In this document: positions 37,133-46,495 of the stretch, piece by piece
How the letters are laid out: each line of letters opens with the position of its first letter
How positions within the stretch are numbered: the stretch's first letter is position 1
Origin: Methylotenera_A sp040387515
GTDB taxonomy: Bacteria > Pseudomonadota > Gammaproteobacteria > Burkholderiales > Methylophilaceae
Direction: 5' to 3'
Assembly: GCA_040387515.1 (NCBI GenBank)
Contig: JAZKDP010000006.1
Span: forward strand, 1 to 64,000
Length of the DNA: 64,000 bases
The notes under the pieces: model-generated
What the model was told of the DNA's origin: nothing
Seen by the model: only the letters and a program-made list of their open reading frames with translations
The model's database searches: none
Position numbers and translations under genes: made by a program

Positions 37133-38875
37133 ATGAATCAACCCAAATTATTAATTTCACTCTACTGGCATATGCACCAGCCAGATTATCGTGACTCAAT
37201 CTCGGGCGAATATGTTTTGCCATGGACCTATTTGCATGCCATTAAAGATTACTCTGATATGGTTTACCATCTAGAAATGAATCCAAAGGCTAAGGTAAGT
37301 TTTAACTTTGTGCCTATTTTGCTGGATCAGTTAGAAGATTATGCGCAGCAATTTAAAACCAATTGCATTAAAGACCCTATTTTAAAATTACTCAGCACTA
37401 GGGATTTACATACAATTTCGCCCGAAGAGTGTCAACTGATTAAAGATAGCTGTTTCAAAAGCTATCATGAAAAAATGTTGAAGCCGTTTCCTGATTACGA
37501 GCGGCTTTACAAGATGTTTGAGTTTTTAACAGAAGATGGTCGCGATGATTTAATCTATTTATCGGGACAATATTTATCGGATTTATTGGTGTGGTACCAC
37601 TTGGCATGGATGGGCGAAAGCGTCCGCCAAAATAATGACCTTGTGCAAAATTTGATGAGTAAAGGCAAAAAATTCACTAACGAAGAGCGTTTGGCTTTGT
37701 ATGCTTTAGTGGGCGAGTTGATTAGCAATTTGATTCCACGTTATAAGAAGCTAGCAGAGGCAGGTCAAATTGAAATATCCAGCACGCCGCATTATCACCC
37801 GATTTTGCCATTGCTCATTGATTTTGAAACCACGCACGATGCCATGGCAGATGCGCCTTTACCCAAAGCGGTAAATTATCCGGGTGGCATTGAGCGTGCT
37901 ATTAATCATCTGGAAGATGCTACAGCTTCACATAAACGTCGCTTCGGCATGGCACCTAAAGGTATGTGGCCATCTGAAGGCGCGGTTTCAAAAGAAAGCT
38001 TACTGTTAATGGCCAGCCAGGGTGTGCAATGGGCGGCCTCTGGCGAGGGTGTTTTAGCCAACAGTTTGCGTAAATCCAATCCTAAAAAAGCTTTATTGTC
38101 ACGTCACGATTATTTATACAAGCCTTATAAGGTAAGTAAAGATGGTGATGAAATTATCTGTTTTTTTAGAGACGACAGGTTGTCTGACAAAATCGGTTTT
38201 GAATACTCTAAATCGCATAGTAGCGAAGCGGTGAGCGATTTCGTTCAAACTTTAGAGCATATTTATAATACTTATCAACGTCCGGAAAATCCTGTGGTGA
38301 GTGTGATTTTGGATGGCGAAAACGCTTGGGAATACTATCCTTATAATGGACATTATTTTTTAACTGAACTTTATGAGGCTCTGGTTAATCATCCTAATAT
38401 AGAGATGGTGACGCAGTCGGCAGTACTGCAGGCGATTAAAGCGCCAAGTGAAAGCTCTTACAAAATTCAATGTGAAGCTTTGTCTGAGATTTCAGCTGGT
38501 AGCTGGGTATATGGCAGTTTTAGCACTTGGATTGGCAGTGTAGATAAGAATTATGGCTGGGATTTATTGTGCGAGGCTAAAAAAGCCTATGACAAGGTAT
38601 TTAAATCGAAAAAATTAAGTGCGGAAGAAAAAAAACGTGCTGAAGATCAGTTGTCAGTTTGCGAAGGCTCTGACTGGTTTTGGTGGTTAGGTGATTACAA
38701 CGCGGCACAGAGTGTCAGTAGTTTTGACCAATTATATCGTCGCAACTTAATGAATTTGTATCGACTATTAAAACTGCCTATTCCTGAGCATCTAAATGCT
38801 TCCATTAGTCAGGGTGACAGCCAAACGGCAAGTGATGCAAACAGTGGAACGATGCGTAGAGGGCAAGAGCCATAG
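37133..38875 (+). CDS. Glycoside hydrolase family 57 (alpha-amylase/pullulanase-like)
   Basis: Likely acts on alpha-glucans. The 580-residue protein begins with the GH57 motif WHMHQPDYRD. The nucleophile Glu is near 281 in MWPSEGAVSKESL, and the acid/base Asp near 394 in VILDGENAWEYYPYNG. No signal peptide is seen, so it should work in the cytoplasm on stored glycogen. It lies in a row with glgC, malQ and a hexokinase gene, and no glgP or glgX is in the window, so it may supply the debranching or endo-hydrolysis step. Exact specificity cannot be told. Confidence 0.92.
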   Translation: MNQPKLLISLYWHMHQPDYRDSISGEYVLPWTYLHAIKDYSDMVYHLEMNPKAKVSFNFVPILLDQLEDYAQQFKTNCIKDPILKLLSTRDLHTISPEECQLIKDSCFKSYHEKMLKPFPDYERLYKMFEFLTEDGRDDLIYLSGQYLSDLLVWYHLAWMGESVRQNNDLVQNLMSKGKKFTNEERLALYALVGELISNLIPRYKKLAEAGQIEISSTPHYHPILPLLIDFETTHDAMADAPLPKAVNYPGGIERAINHLEDATASHKRRFGMAPKGMWPSEGAVSKESLLLMASQGVQWAASGEGVLANSLRKSNPKKALLSRHDYLYKPYKVSKDGDEIICFFRDDRLSDKIGFEYSKSHSSEAVSDFVQTLEHIYNTYQRPENPVVSVILDGENAWEYYPYNGHYFLTELYEALVNHPNIEMVTQSAVLQAIKAPSESSYKIQCEALSEISAGSWVYGSFSTWIGSVDKNYGWDLLCEAKKAYDKVFKSKKLSAEEKKRAEDQLSVCEGSDWFWWLGDYNAAQSVSSFDQLYRRNLMNLYRLLKLPIPEHLNASISQGDSQTASDANSGTMRRGQEP

Positions 38876-38992
38876 TCGCTAAACATTTGGGTTTATATTG
38901 GGTAGGTATGTTTAGTTGTTTAAGGGTTGGGAATTTAAATATAGAAAATTAAGCGTTGAAACATTAAGAAACACAAAAATAAAGAAATTAAG

Positions 38993-40492
38993 ATGAAAAA
39001 ACCACAACAACGCAAAGTAGGTATTTTATTGCACATTAGCTCTTTGCCAGACGGCACGCTGGGTGAGCATGCATTGGGATTTGTGGATTTTTTAAGTGAA
39101 ATTGGGGTAAGTGTTTGGCAAACGTTACCCTTGAATATGCCGCATGGCGATGGCTCTCCGTATCAGTGTTTAAGTGCACATGCTGGCAATCCTGCTTTTA
39201 TTAACATGCAAAAGCTGGGTGAAAATCTCGAAAAAAATGGCCTGATATCAGCTGCTGATTCTCAATTGTACGATGCAAAATTGCATGACTCCGATTCAAA
39301 TGCAGAATATCGCCAACAGTTATTTGAAAAATCTTTTGCGGCTTTATTGAGTAATGTGGATTCAAGCGAATATATTGCATACCGAAAATTCTGCAGAAAA
39401 CACGGTAGCTGGCTAAAAGACTTTTCTTTATTTTTGGTGTTACGCAAACGCTTCGATCAAGCCAGCTGGAATAATTGGCCAGAAGCATATAAAAAACGCG
39501 ATGTAAAAACACTTAACTTGGCGAAAAAACAACATGCGGCGGAAATAGGCCTAATCCAATTTACTCAATTTGTTTTTTTTGAGCAATGGAGCGCATTAAA
39601 GCAATACGCGAACAATAAAAATATTGCCATGTTTGGCGATATTCCGATTTTTGTGGCGTTTGATAGTGCGGATGTATGGGCTAATCCTAACTTATTCAAA
39701 TTGAATAAACGTTGCAATATGACTGTTGTTGCAGGCGTGCCGCCCGACTATTTTTCTACCACTGGCCAGCGTTGGGGTAATCCGCACTATAACTGGAGCG
39801 CGATGAAGAATCATGGCTTTAAATGGTGGATTCAGCGCATGGCGACGCAAAATAGAATGTTCGATATGGTACGTATCGATCACTTTAGAGGCTTGCAAGC
39901 CGCTTGGGAGATCCCCGCGAGTGAAGCAACTGCAATGAATGGTGTGTGGCGCAAGGCGCCCGGTTACGCACTTTTGGAAGCGATTAAAAAACACTTTAAA
40001 AAAATGTGCCTTGTGGCAGAAGATTTAGGCGTTATTACGGATGAGGTGAATGCCTTAAGGCATCATTACCATCTACCCGGCATGAAAATATTGCAATTTG
40101 CCTTTGGTGGTGGTGATGACAATTTGTATCTACCGCATAATATTGAGCCAAATAGCGTGGTTTACACTGGCACGCATGATAATGACACCAGTTTGGGTTG
40201 GTATCTAAGTTTAGAGGAGCACGCTAAACAGCATTTGCATGCCGTACTGAATAACCATGAGCCTGTCATGCCAGCCGCATTAATTGATATGGCATTGACG
40301 ACAAACGCTGATTTAGTGGTTATTCCTATGCAAGATATTTTAGCGCTGGATAGCACAAGTCGCATGAACACACCTGGCACCTTGGGTGGTAACTGGGTTT
40401 GGAAGTTTGATTGGCAGCAATTAACCCCGCAACTTAAACAGGAGTTTGCTGATTCTGTTTCAAAATGCGGTAGAGCCGTTGGTGCTCTCTAA
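38993..40492 (+). CDS. malQ: 4-alpha-glucanotransferase (amylomaltase)
   Basis: GH77 disproportionating enzyme that transfers maltooligosaccharyl units and releases glucose. The 499-residue protein has the nucleophile Asp in VRIDHFRGLQAAWEIP, the acid/base Glu in LVAEDLGVIT, and VYTGTHDNDTSLGW. The stop codon is immediately followed by the start of the ROK kinase gene, so released glucose could be phosphorylated by a coupled product. Confidence 0.95.
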   Translation: MKKPQQRKVGILLHISSLPDGTLGEHALGFVDFLSEIGVSVWQTLPLNMPHGDGSPYQCLSAHAGNPAFINMQKLGENLEKNGLISAADSQLYDAKLHDSDSNAEYRQQLFEKSFAALLSNVDSSEYIAYRKFCRKHGSWLKDFSLFLVLRKRFDQASWNNWPEAYKKRDVKTLNLAKKQHAAEIGLIQFTQFVFFEQWSALKQYANNKNIAMFGDIPIFVAFDSADVWANPNLFKLNKRCNMTVVAGVPPDYFSTTGQRWGNPHYNWSAMKNHGFKWWIQRMATQNRMFDMVRIDHFRGLQAAWEIPASEATAMNGVWRKAPGYALLEAIKKHFKKMCLVAEDLGVITDEVNALRHHYHLPGMKILQFAFGGGDDNLYLPHNIEPNSVVYTGTHDNDTSLGWYLSLEEHAKQHLHAVLNNHEPVMPAALIDMALTTNADLVVIPMQDILALDSTSRMNTPGTLGGNWVWKFDWQQLTPQLKQEFADSVSKCGRAVGAL

Positions 40493-41407
40493 ATGGGCAA
40501 GTCTATTGGCATAGATATAGGCGGCACCAATTGCCGATTGGGTGTATTTGATGGTTTACAGCTTGTTAATGAAACGCGCTTTCAAGCGGATTTTATGCAG
40601 ACCTGTAAAAACAACTTGCCTAATGTCGCTTGGCAGCAAATTCTTAGAGTTCTTACAAGTGCCATTCAATCTGAATTTATTCAATACCCTGATATTCAAA
40701 CAATTGGCATCGGTTTTCCAGGGTTTATTCATCCGCAAACGCAATGCATTGCACAAGCACCCAACTTGCCTGGCTTAAAGGATGTGAATTTAAGTCGTGA
40801 TCTCAGCCGGATAATTGCTAAAAAAGTTGTCGTAGAAAATGATGCATTGGCAGCCGCTTACGGTGAATATTGTTTGAATGGCAAACCGAGTGGGGGCCTA
40901 ATTTATATTGGGCTTGGCACGGGCGTTGGTGGTGGCTTGGTCACTGAAAGTGCGCCATTTTCTGGCGCACATGGCGTGGCAATGGAAGTAGGGCACATCA
41001 TTGTCGAACCAAATGGCCGACTGTGTGGCTGTGGCAACCGTGGCTGCTTAGAGCAGTATGCCTCAGCGACAGGTGTGGTAAATAGTTATTTTTTAGCTAC
41101 GCAAAAGAGATTAAATGCATTTGAAATTGCCAAATTGGCAATAGAGAATGATGCACAAGCACAAGCTGCATTTAATCTAGCAGGTCGTTCGCTTGGGCAA
41201 GTGATGGCGCATATACAAAAAGTCGTTGATGTACCCAATGTGATCATTGGCGGCGGTTTGAGCGCGTCTTGGGGTTTGATGCAAGATAGTTTTAATGCGC
41301 AATTAGAGGTGGATTTAATCGCGGTTTTGCGCGGAAAAGTCAACGTGAAAGTGTCAAATGCAGACGATATAGCCGGTATGCTGGGCGCGGCAATGTTATC
41401 TGTTTAA
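40493..41407 (+). CDS. ROK-family glucokinase (or related hexokinase)
   Basis: Phosphorylates a hexose with ATP; glucose is likely because the gene abuts malQ with no spacer. The 304-residue protein begins IGIDIGGTNCRLGVF (phosphate-binding loop), has VENDALAAAYGEY with the catalytic Asp, GLGTGVGGGLV, and the ROK zinc motif NGRLCGCGNRGCLEQYAS. Fructose or another sugar cannot be excluded from sequence. It is convergent with queG. Confidence 0.9.
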   Translation: MGKSIGIDIGGTNCRLGVFDGLQLVNETRFQADFMQTCKNNLPNVAWQQILRVLTSAIQSEFIQYPDIQTIGIGFPGFIHPQTQCIAQAPNLPGLKDVNLSRDLSRIIAKKVVVENDALAAAYGEYCLNGKPSGGLIYIGLGTGVGGGLVTESAPFSGAHGVAMEVGHIIVEPNGRLCGCGNRGCLEQYASATGVVNSYFLATQKRLNAFEIAKLAIENDAQAQAAFNLAGRSLGQVMAHIQKVVDVPNVIIGGGLSASWGLMQDSFNAQLEVDLIAVLRGKVNVKVSNADDIAGMLGAAMLSV

Positions 41408-41440
41408 TGCTTAATTATTTGAGATTAAAAAAGCATTAAG
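41405..41440. terminator. Possible weak terminator between the ROK kinase gene and queG
   Basis: TAATGCTT at 41405-41412 and AAGCATTA at 41431-41438 form an 8-bp inverted repeat that contains the stop codons of both convergent genes. The loop is 18 bases and AT-rich and the following T run is short, so this is only a candidate. Confidence 0.35.
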
Positions 41441-42527
41441 TTTTAGTATGTTGCTGCAAAGCCCAAGCGACATGCTCCCGCACCAAATCATCATCATCAT
41501 TTTTTCGCATTTCTAAGGCATTAAGTATCTCAGGTGTTGTAGGCGCATTACCTAAGCCAACTGCTATATTGCGCAACCACTGTGCAAAACCGATACGATA
41601 AATCGCACTGCCTGCCATTTTTTGTTGAAACTCAGCTTCTGTCCAGCCAAAACATTCGATTAAGCTCACGTCATCTAAGCCATGACGGATATTAAAATCA
41701 GGCTCTTGCGTGATTTCTGCAAACTTATTCCAAGGGCAAGCCAACTGGCAATCATCACAACCGTACACACGGTTGCCGATTAATGGCCTGAATTCAACTG
41801 GTATGGCAGTTTTAAGCTCAATGGTTAAATAGGAAATGCAACGCCGCGCGTCCACTTCATATGGTGCGGTAATGGCGCGAGTAGGGCAGATGTCGATACA
41901 GGCGGAACAGGTGCCGCAGTGATTTGTCGCTTGCGTATCAATTGGTAAAGGCAGATTGGTGTAGATTTCGCCTAAGAAAAACCAGGAGCCATGATTTTTA
42001 TTCAGTAATAAAGTATGTTTGCCACGCCAACCTAGGCCAGCCTTTTCGGCTAGTGCCACTTCTAGCACAGGTGCGCTATCGGTAAATGCGCGATATTCAA
42101 ATTCCTGTAATCCACTTGGCAATTCAGCCTGTATTTTGTCACACAGCTTTTGTAGTTTTTGCCGCATCACTTTGTGATAATCGCGCCCCAAAGCGTAGCG
42201 TGAGATAAAAGCCTGGTTGCCATCAGCCATCACTTGCCAGCTGTTTTTGGCTTTTGGTGGCAGATAATCCAGTCGTGCAGAGATAACGCGCGCGGTATTT
42301 GGTACTAATTCGGCGGGGCGGCTTCGCTTCGTGCCGTGTTTTGCCATATAATCCATGTCACCATGAAAGCCTTTTTTAATCCACGCTTGGTGTCTTGTCT
42401 CCGCATTTGCCAGATTCGTATCCGTAATACCTATTTCGGCAAAGCCCAATTCTTGGCCCCAACATTTAATGTCGGCCGCAAGCTTGGCCCAATCGTTAGC
42501 CTTGTTGATTGATTGATTTGATTGCAT
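41436..42527 (-). CDS. queG: Epoxyqueuosine reductase
   Basis: Last step of queuosine synthesis on tRNA: reduces epoxyqueuosine using a cobalamin cofactor and two [4Fe-4S] clusters. Cluster ligands are in HCGTCSACIDICPT and GCDDCQLACPWN. FTDSAPVLEVALAEKAGLGWRGKHT holds the proposed catalytic Asp and the cobalamin-side residues, and a HEAT-like repeat closes the 363-residue protein. Its ATG at 42527 directly abuts the divergent tsaE ATG at 42528. First gene of the queG-tsaE-amiC-mutL-miaA neighbourhood. Confidence 0.95.
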   Translation of the reverse strand: MQSNQSINKANDWAKLAADIKCWGQELGFAEIGITDTNLANAETRHQAWIKKGFHGDMDYMAKHGTKRSRPAELVPNTARVISARLDYLPPKAKNSWQVMADGNQAFISRYALGRDYHKVMRQKLQKLCDKIQAELPSGLQEFEYRAFTDSAPVLEVALAEKAGLGWRGKHTLLLNKNHGSWFFLGEIYTNLPLPIDTQATNHCGTCSACIDICPTRAITAPYEVDARRCISYLTIELKTAIPVEFRPLIGNRVYGCDDCQLACPWNKFAEITQEPDFNIRHGLDDVSLIECFGWTEAEFQQKMAGSAIYRIGFAQWLRNIAVGLGNAPTTPEILNALEMRKNDDDDLVREHVAWALQQHTKT

Positions 42528-43121
42528 ATGGCGAATGATATTACATTTTCTTCTGACGACTTTACTTCAGGCAACATTACTTCTGCACGTATTAGCGTTT
42601 TATTGAACGACGCTTTCTCAAAGCAAGCGGCATTAGCAGGTGAATCGGCTACTTTGTCGGCAGGTGCACAGTTCGCAAAATATGTGACTTCACAGCAATT
42701 AAAAACTGGTTTAGTTGTTTATTTGCATGGCGATTTAGGCGCAGGGAAAACCACGTTTACGCGTGGTTTTATACAGGGTTTAGGTTTTGCTGGCAAAGTA
42801 AAAAGCCCGACTTATACACTGGTAGAACCTTATGTGTTTTCTAGTTATAATATCTATCATTTTGATTTATATCGATTTAATGATGAAGAGGAATGGGAAG
42901 CAAGTGGCTTTAGAGAATATTTTAATCCGCAAAGTATTTGTTTAATCGAATGGCCAGAAAAAGCGGGTAATTTGCTTCCAGAACCAGATATTCATGTGCA
43001 TTTAACGCACGATGATTTACAGAGAAAAATCCAGTTTTTGGTTAGCTCAAAATCAAATAATGGCTCTATTGATTCTGGCCAAACACAGCGTTTTAACTTA
43101 ATCGACTTTAAACTTGAATAA
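42528..43121 (+). CDS. tsaE: tRNA threonylcarbamoyladenosine biosynthesis ATPase TsaE
   Basis: ATPase that works with TsaB, TsaC and TsaD to make t6A37 in tRNAs reading ANN codons. The Walker A is HGDLGAGKTTFTRG, with SPTYTLVEPY, HFDLYR and IEWPEKAG typical of TsaE. The protein is about 197 residues from the ATG at 42528, longer than the usual 150-160, with roughly 35-40 extra N-terminal residues rich in Ser/Thr/Asp. A TTG at 42522 is an alternative start. amiC follows after 40 bases. Confidence 0.94.
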   Translation: MANDITFSSDDFTSGNITSARISVLLNDAFSKQAALAGESATLSAGAQFAKYVTSQQLKTGLVVYLHGDLGAGKTTFTRGFIQGLGFAGKVKSPTYTLVEPYVFSSYNIYHFDLYRFNDEEEWEASGFREYFNPQSICLIEWPEKAGNLLPEPDIHVHLTHDDLQRKIQFLVSSKSNNGSIDSGQTQRFNLIDFKLE

Positions 43122-43161
43122 GCACTCAACTCAAATCGGGCAAACAATATTTAGGCTTTAA

Positions 43162-44529
43162 ATGATCAATAGCAACTTAATTAATACTCCAAATAAAATA
43201 ATCAGCCAGTTTTTATTTGTTATCGCCTTGTCGTTAGTCAGTTTCAATAGCTATTCTGCTAACTCAATTACCGCTGCGCGGGTGTGGCCTGCGCAAGACT
43301 ACACGCGCATCACATTAGAATCTGAAGCGCCGATTAAGCATCAACTCATTATTTTAAAAAATCCTGACAGATTGGTATTAGATATTGAAAATATCGATTT
43401 AAACGATGTGCTTAAAACATTATCTGACAAGATTTTATCCAGCGATCCATATATCAACCAAGTGCGCGTGGCCAATTTTAAAGCCAATATCGTGCGTGTT
43501 GTGGTGGATTTAAAAGGTGAAGTGAAGCCGAGTATTTTTGCATTGACGCCTGCGGGGGAATATAAATACCGGTTAGTGCTGGATATTTATCCATTACAAG
43601 ATGAGTTAATGGCAATGCTGGGCAAAAAAAGTACAGAAAGTGCTTACGCAAATGCGACTGATGCTAGCGGTTCTGAGCAAATCAAGCCTGTGATTGAACC
43701 ATTGCCGCCTAGTGCTGGCGATATGACTGAGACAATTGAATTACCTGGTGTATCGACAGCAGGCAGCGCACCAGAAAGTACTGAACCTGTTATAACGGCT
43801 GAAACCAGTATTAAGAATAAAGAAGGTGCACGACTAATTACCATTGCAATCGATGCAGGGCATGGGGGCGAAGATCCTGGCGCGCGTGGCGCAAAGGGTA
43901 GCCATGAAAAAGTGATTACATTAGCGATTGCAAAAAAACTCAAAGCCAAAATTGATGCTGAACCCAATATGCGCGGAGTATTAACGCGTGATGGTGATTA
44001 CTTTGTTCCGTTGGGCATGCGCGTGGTAAAAGCGCGTAAATTAAAAGCCGATTTATTTGTGTCGATTCATGCTGATGCGTTTACCAATCCGGCGGCGCGT
44101 GGTTCATCGGTATTTGCCTTATCAGAAAAAGGCGCTACCAGTGCTGGTGCGCGATATTTGGCCAAAAAGGAAAATGAATCTGACCTGATAGGCGGTGTAA
44201 GTTTAGGTGGAAGAGATCCGGTATTAGCCAGAACGTTATTAGACTTATCGCAAACGGCGATGATTAATGACAGTTTAAAATTAGGCAAAGCCGTATTAGC
44301 CCAAATTGGCGATATTAATAAATTGCACAAAAACCATGTAGAGCAAGCGGGTTTTGCGGTATTAAAATCGCCGGATATTCCATCTATTTTGGTTGAAACG
44401 GCATTTATCAGCAATCCAGAAGAAGAGCAAAAATTAAACGATGATGTGTACCAAGATAAGTTGGTTAACTCGATTTTGACTGGTATTAAAAAGTATTTTT
44501 CTACTCAGCCGGCGTTCGTTAGAAATTAA
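43162..44529 (+). CDS. amiC: N-acetylmuramoyl-L-alanine amidase (AmiC/AmiB type)
   Basis: Periplasmic zinc amidase that cuts the peptide from peptidoglycan during cell separation. A signal peptide ends near residue 33. An AMIN domain (about 36-140) should direct it to the septum. A Pro/Ser/Thr-rich linker leads to the amidase_3 domain with IAIDAGHGGEDPGARG (zinc His), FVSIHADAF (zinc His), and VETAFISNPEEE with the catalytic Glu. The regulatory helix region before KENESDLIGG that is typical of AmiB/C is present. Position after tsaE matches E. coli amiB; AmiC or AmiB cannot be told apart with certainty. Confidence 0.93.
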   Translation: MINSNLINTPNKIISQFLFVIALSLVSFNSYSANSITAARVWPAQDYTRITLESEAPIKHQLIILKNPDRLVLDIENIDLNDVLKTLSDKILSSDPYINQVRVANFKANIVRVVVDLKGEVKPSIFALTPAGEYKYRLVLDIYPLQDELMAMLGKKSTESAYANATDASGSEQIKPVIEPLPPSAGDMTETIELPGVSTAGSAPESTEPVITAETSIKNKEGARLITIAIDAGHGGEDPGARGAKGSHEKVITLAIAKKLKAKIDAEPNMRGVLTRDGDYFVPLGMRVVKARKLKADLFVSIHADAFTNPAARGSSVFALSEKGATSAGARYLAKKENESDLIGGVSLGGRDPVLARTLLDLSQTAMINDSLKLGKAVLAQIGDINKLHKNHVEQAGFAVLKSPDIPSILVETAFISNPEEEQKLNDDVYQDKLVNSILTGIKKYFSTQPAFVRN

Positions 44530-44565
44530 ATCGTAGATTACCAATTAATTGCAGGTAAATAATTT

Positions 44566-44584
44566 ACTAGACGATTGGTCTAGT
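44566..44584. promoter_or_regulatory. Operator-like palindrome upstream of nemR-like gene
   Basis: Perfect 7-bp inverted repeat ACTAGAC-GATTG-GTCTAGT, 17 bases before the regulator start codon. The core TAGAC-N5-GTCTA resembles the TAGACC/GGTCTA palindrome reported for E. coli NemR. A related site lies upstream of the oxidoreductase genes. Autoregulation is inferred. Confidence 0.7.
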
Positions 44585-44601
44585 CGATGTCATAATGCCT
44601 C

Positions 44602-45210
44602 ATGACTCAAGCGCAGACATTGCATAAATTTACCGATACGCGGCAGCAGATTATTGATACTGCCAAAAATATCATGCTGGGTAAAGGTTTTGCGGCGGTT
44701 GGTTTGAATGAGATATTAACGCAAGCCAATGTGCCTAAAGGTTCGTTTTACCACTATTTCAAATCCAAAGAGCAATTTGGCGATGCGTTGCTGGAGGATT
44801 ATCTGGATGGCTATTTAGCGCAGCTTGACGCTAAACTCAGCCCAGTCAACGGCTCAGTCAAGTCGCGCTTGTTGGCATATTTTCAAAATTGGTTAGACAC
44901 GCAAACGGCGGATACAACGCATGATAAATGTTTGGTGGTTAAGTTAAGTGCAGAAGTCACCGACTTATCCGAAACCATGCGAATTACCTTAAAACGTGGT
45001 ACCGATCGCGTCATCAATCGTATCGCGGAGTGCGTGCAAGAGGGCGTTGATAATGGTGAGTTGCCTGCACATTTGGATGCAAAGTTTGTCACAAATGAAA
45101 TCTACTATATGTGGATTGGCGCCACACTATTAACTAAAGTGAACCGCTCACGTGATGCACTCGAATCTGCAATGAGCTCACTAAAATACAGATTGGATTC
45201 TTTAGTTTAA
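44602..45210 (+). CDS. nemR: NemR-like TetR-family regulator
   Basis: DNA-binding repressor of 202 residues. The TetR helix-turn-helix is at about residues 15-60 (GLNEILTQANVPKGSFYHYFKSKEQFG). Beyond the DNA-binding domain it also resembles E. coli NemR: CLVVKLSAEVTDLSETMR and MWIGATLLTKVNRSRDALESA align well. The Cys in KCLVVKLSAEV sits where the sensing Cys of NemR lies, so it may respond to quinones, aldehydes or reactive chlorine species. The NemR partners nemA and gloA are absent; instead two quinone-oxidoreductase-like genes follow after 216 bases. Other TetR subgroups such as AcuR remain possible. Confidence 0.82.
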   Translation: MTQAQTLHKFTDTRQQIIDTAKNIMLGKGFAAVGLNEILTQANVPKGSFYHYFKSKEQFGDALLEDYLDGYLAQLDAKLSPVNGSVKSRLLAYFQNWLDTQTADTTHDKCLVVKLSAEVTDLSETMRITLKRGTDRVINRIAECVQEGVDNGELPAHLDAKFVTNEIYYMWIGATLLTKVNRSRDALESAMSSLKYRLDSLV

Positions 45211-45259
45211 ATCCGCCATTTAGAACGAGTTTATGTGCTGTTTTTATTTGGTTGATTTT

Positions 45260-45274
45260 TAGCTGACTGGTCTA
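45260..45274. promoter_or_regulatory. Second NemR-box-like site upstream of the oxidoreductase genes
   Basis: TAGCTGACTGGTCTA matches the operator core upstream of nemR at 12 of 15 positions, with the right half-site GGTCTA intact and the left degenerate. A TATAAA at 45288-45293 would place the -35 region inside this site, which fits repression by occlusion. Not verified. Confidence 0.5.
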
Positions 45275-45426
45275 ATAGCTGGCGCATTATAAATTTTAGG
45301 CCTTGTACACATTTAGTTTGTTGAAGGAAATGTGTCTGAATAAGTTTTGAGGTAAGTTTTAATGATCTTAATTTATTTAACCAGCTGTTTTATAACAATA
45401 AAATATAATTTATAGCAGGAGAGAAA

Positions 45427-46452
45427 ATGAAAGCCATCGCACTTACCCGATATTTACCGATAGATAATCCAGATTCTTTGGTTGATATTGAGTTAACTAT
45501 ACCAGAGCCATTAAGTCGTGATTTATTGGTGAAGGTGTGCGCGATTGCCGTAAATCCAGTGGATACTAAAGTGCGTAAGCCAAAAGACAAAGTGGAAGCT
45601 ACGCCTAAAGTGTTGGGCTGGGATGCCGCGGGCGAGGTGATTGCCGTGGGTGATGTGGTAACTTTATTTAAAGTGGGCGATTTAGTGTATTACGCGGGCG
45701 ATGTTACTCGTAGTGGTTGTAATGCTGAGTATCAAGTGATGGATGAGCGCATTGTGGGGCACAAACCGCATAGTTTAAATTTTGAAGCCGCCGCCGCATT
45801 GCCGCTTACCGCAGTTACTGCTTGGGAAGCATTATTTGACCGTTTAGGTATTGCGCAAGATGCGACTAAAAATACATCAGGTAATCAGGCTAAAAGTATT
45901 TTAATCATCGGCGGTGCGGGCGGCGTTGGCTCTATTGCGATTCAATTAGCTAAAAAAGTGGCTGGATTAAATGTCATTGCAACCGCTTCACGCTCAGAAA
46001 CCATCGCTTGGGTGCGTGGTTTAGGCGCCGATGTCGTGGTGAATCACCATCAACTATTGCAGGAAATGAGCCAGTTAAATATTCAGCCAGACTATATTTT
46101 GTGCAATAACGATACCGATGGTTATTTTGAAACCATGGCGGCGCTTATCAAGCCGCAAGGCAAAATCTGTTCAATCGTAGAAACTGCAAAACCCGTGAAT
46201 TTGGATTTGTTAAAAACTAAAAGCGCGACTTTTGTGTGGGAATTTATGTTTACGCGATCAATGTTCAAAACGGAGGACATGATTGCGCAACATCAGATTT
46301 TGCAACGTGTTGCGCAATTGGTAGACGATGGCACTTTGACGACCACACTTAACCAAGTATTAACACCAATAAATGCGGAGAATTTGCGCAAAGCGCATGC
46401 GCAGCTTGAGTCTGGCAGCACGATTGGTAAGTTGGTGTTATCTGGCTGGTAG
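45427..46452 (+). CDS. Zinc-type alcohol dehydrogenase-like / quinone oxidoreductase family protein
   Basis: Medium-chain dehydrogenase/reductase of 341 residues, probably NADPH-dependent. It has the GroES-like N-terminal domain (VCAIAVNPVDTKVRKPKDK, GWDAAGEVIAVG) and a Rossmann fold with IIGGAGGVGSIAIQLAK. It lacks the structural-zinc Cys cluster, as in the zeta-crystallin side of the family. GCAGGAGAG just before the start is a good ribosome binding site. Likely reduces quinones or reactive carbonyls; the actual substrate is unknown. Confidence 0.88.
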   Translation: MKAIALTRYLPIDNPDSLVDIELTIPEPLSRDLLVKVCAIAVNPVDTKVRKPKDKVEATPKVLGWDAAGEVIAVGDVVTLFKVGDLVYYAGDVTRSGCNAEYQVMDERIVGHKPHSLNFEAAAALPLTAVTAWEALFDRLGIAQDATKNTSGNQAKSILIIGGAGGVGSIAIQLAKKVAGLNVIATASRSETIAWVRGLGADVVVNHHQLLQEMSQLNIQPDYILCNNDTDGYFETMAALIKPQGKICSIVETAKPVNLDLLKTKSATFVWEFMFTRSMFKTEDMIAQHQILQRVAQLVDDGTLTTTLNQVLTPINAENLRKAHAQLESGSTIGKLVLSGW

Positions 46453-46495
46453 TAATTTACTTATAAATTTAAAACGATTGAATTGGAGAACATCA

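Noticed and set aside
46373..46495. Upstream extension of the second oxidoreductase into the first
   Set aside because: It would overlap the first gene by 80 bases and lacks family similarity; ATG 46496 has GGAGAA ahead of it.
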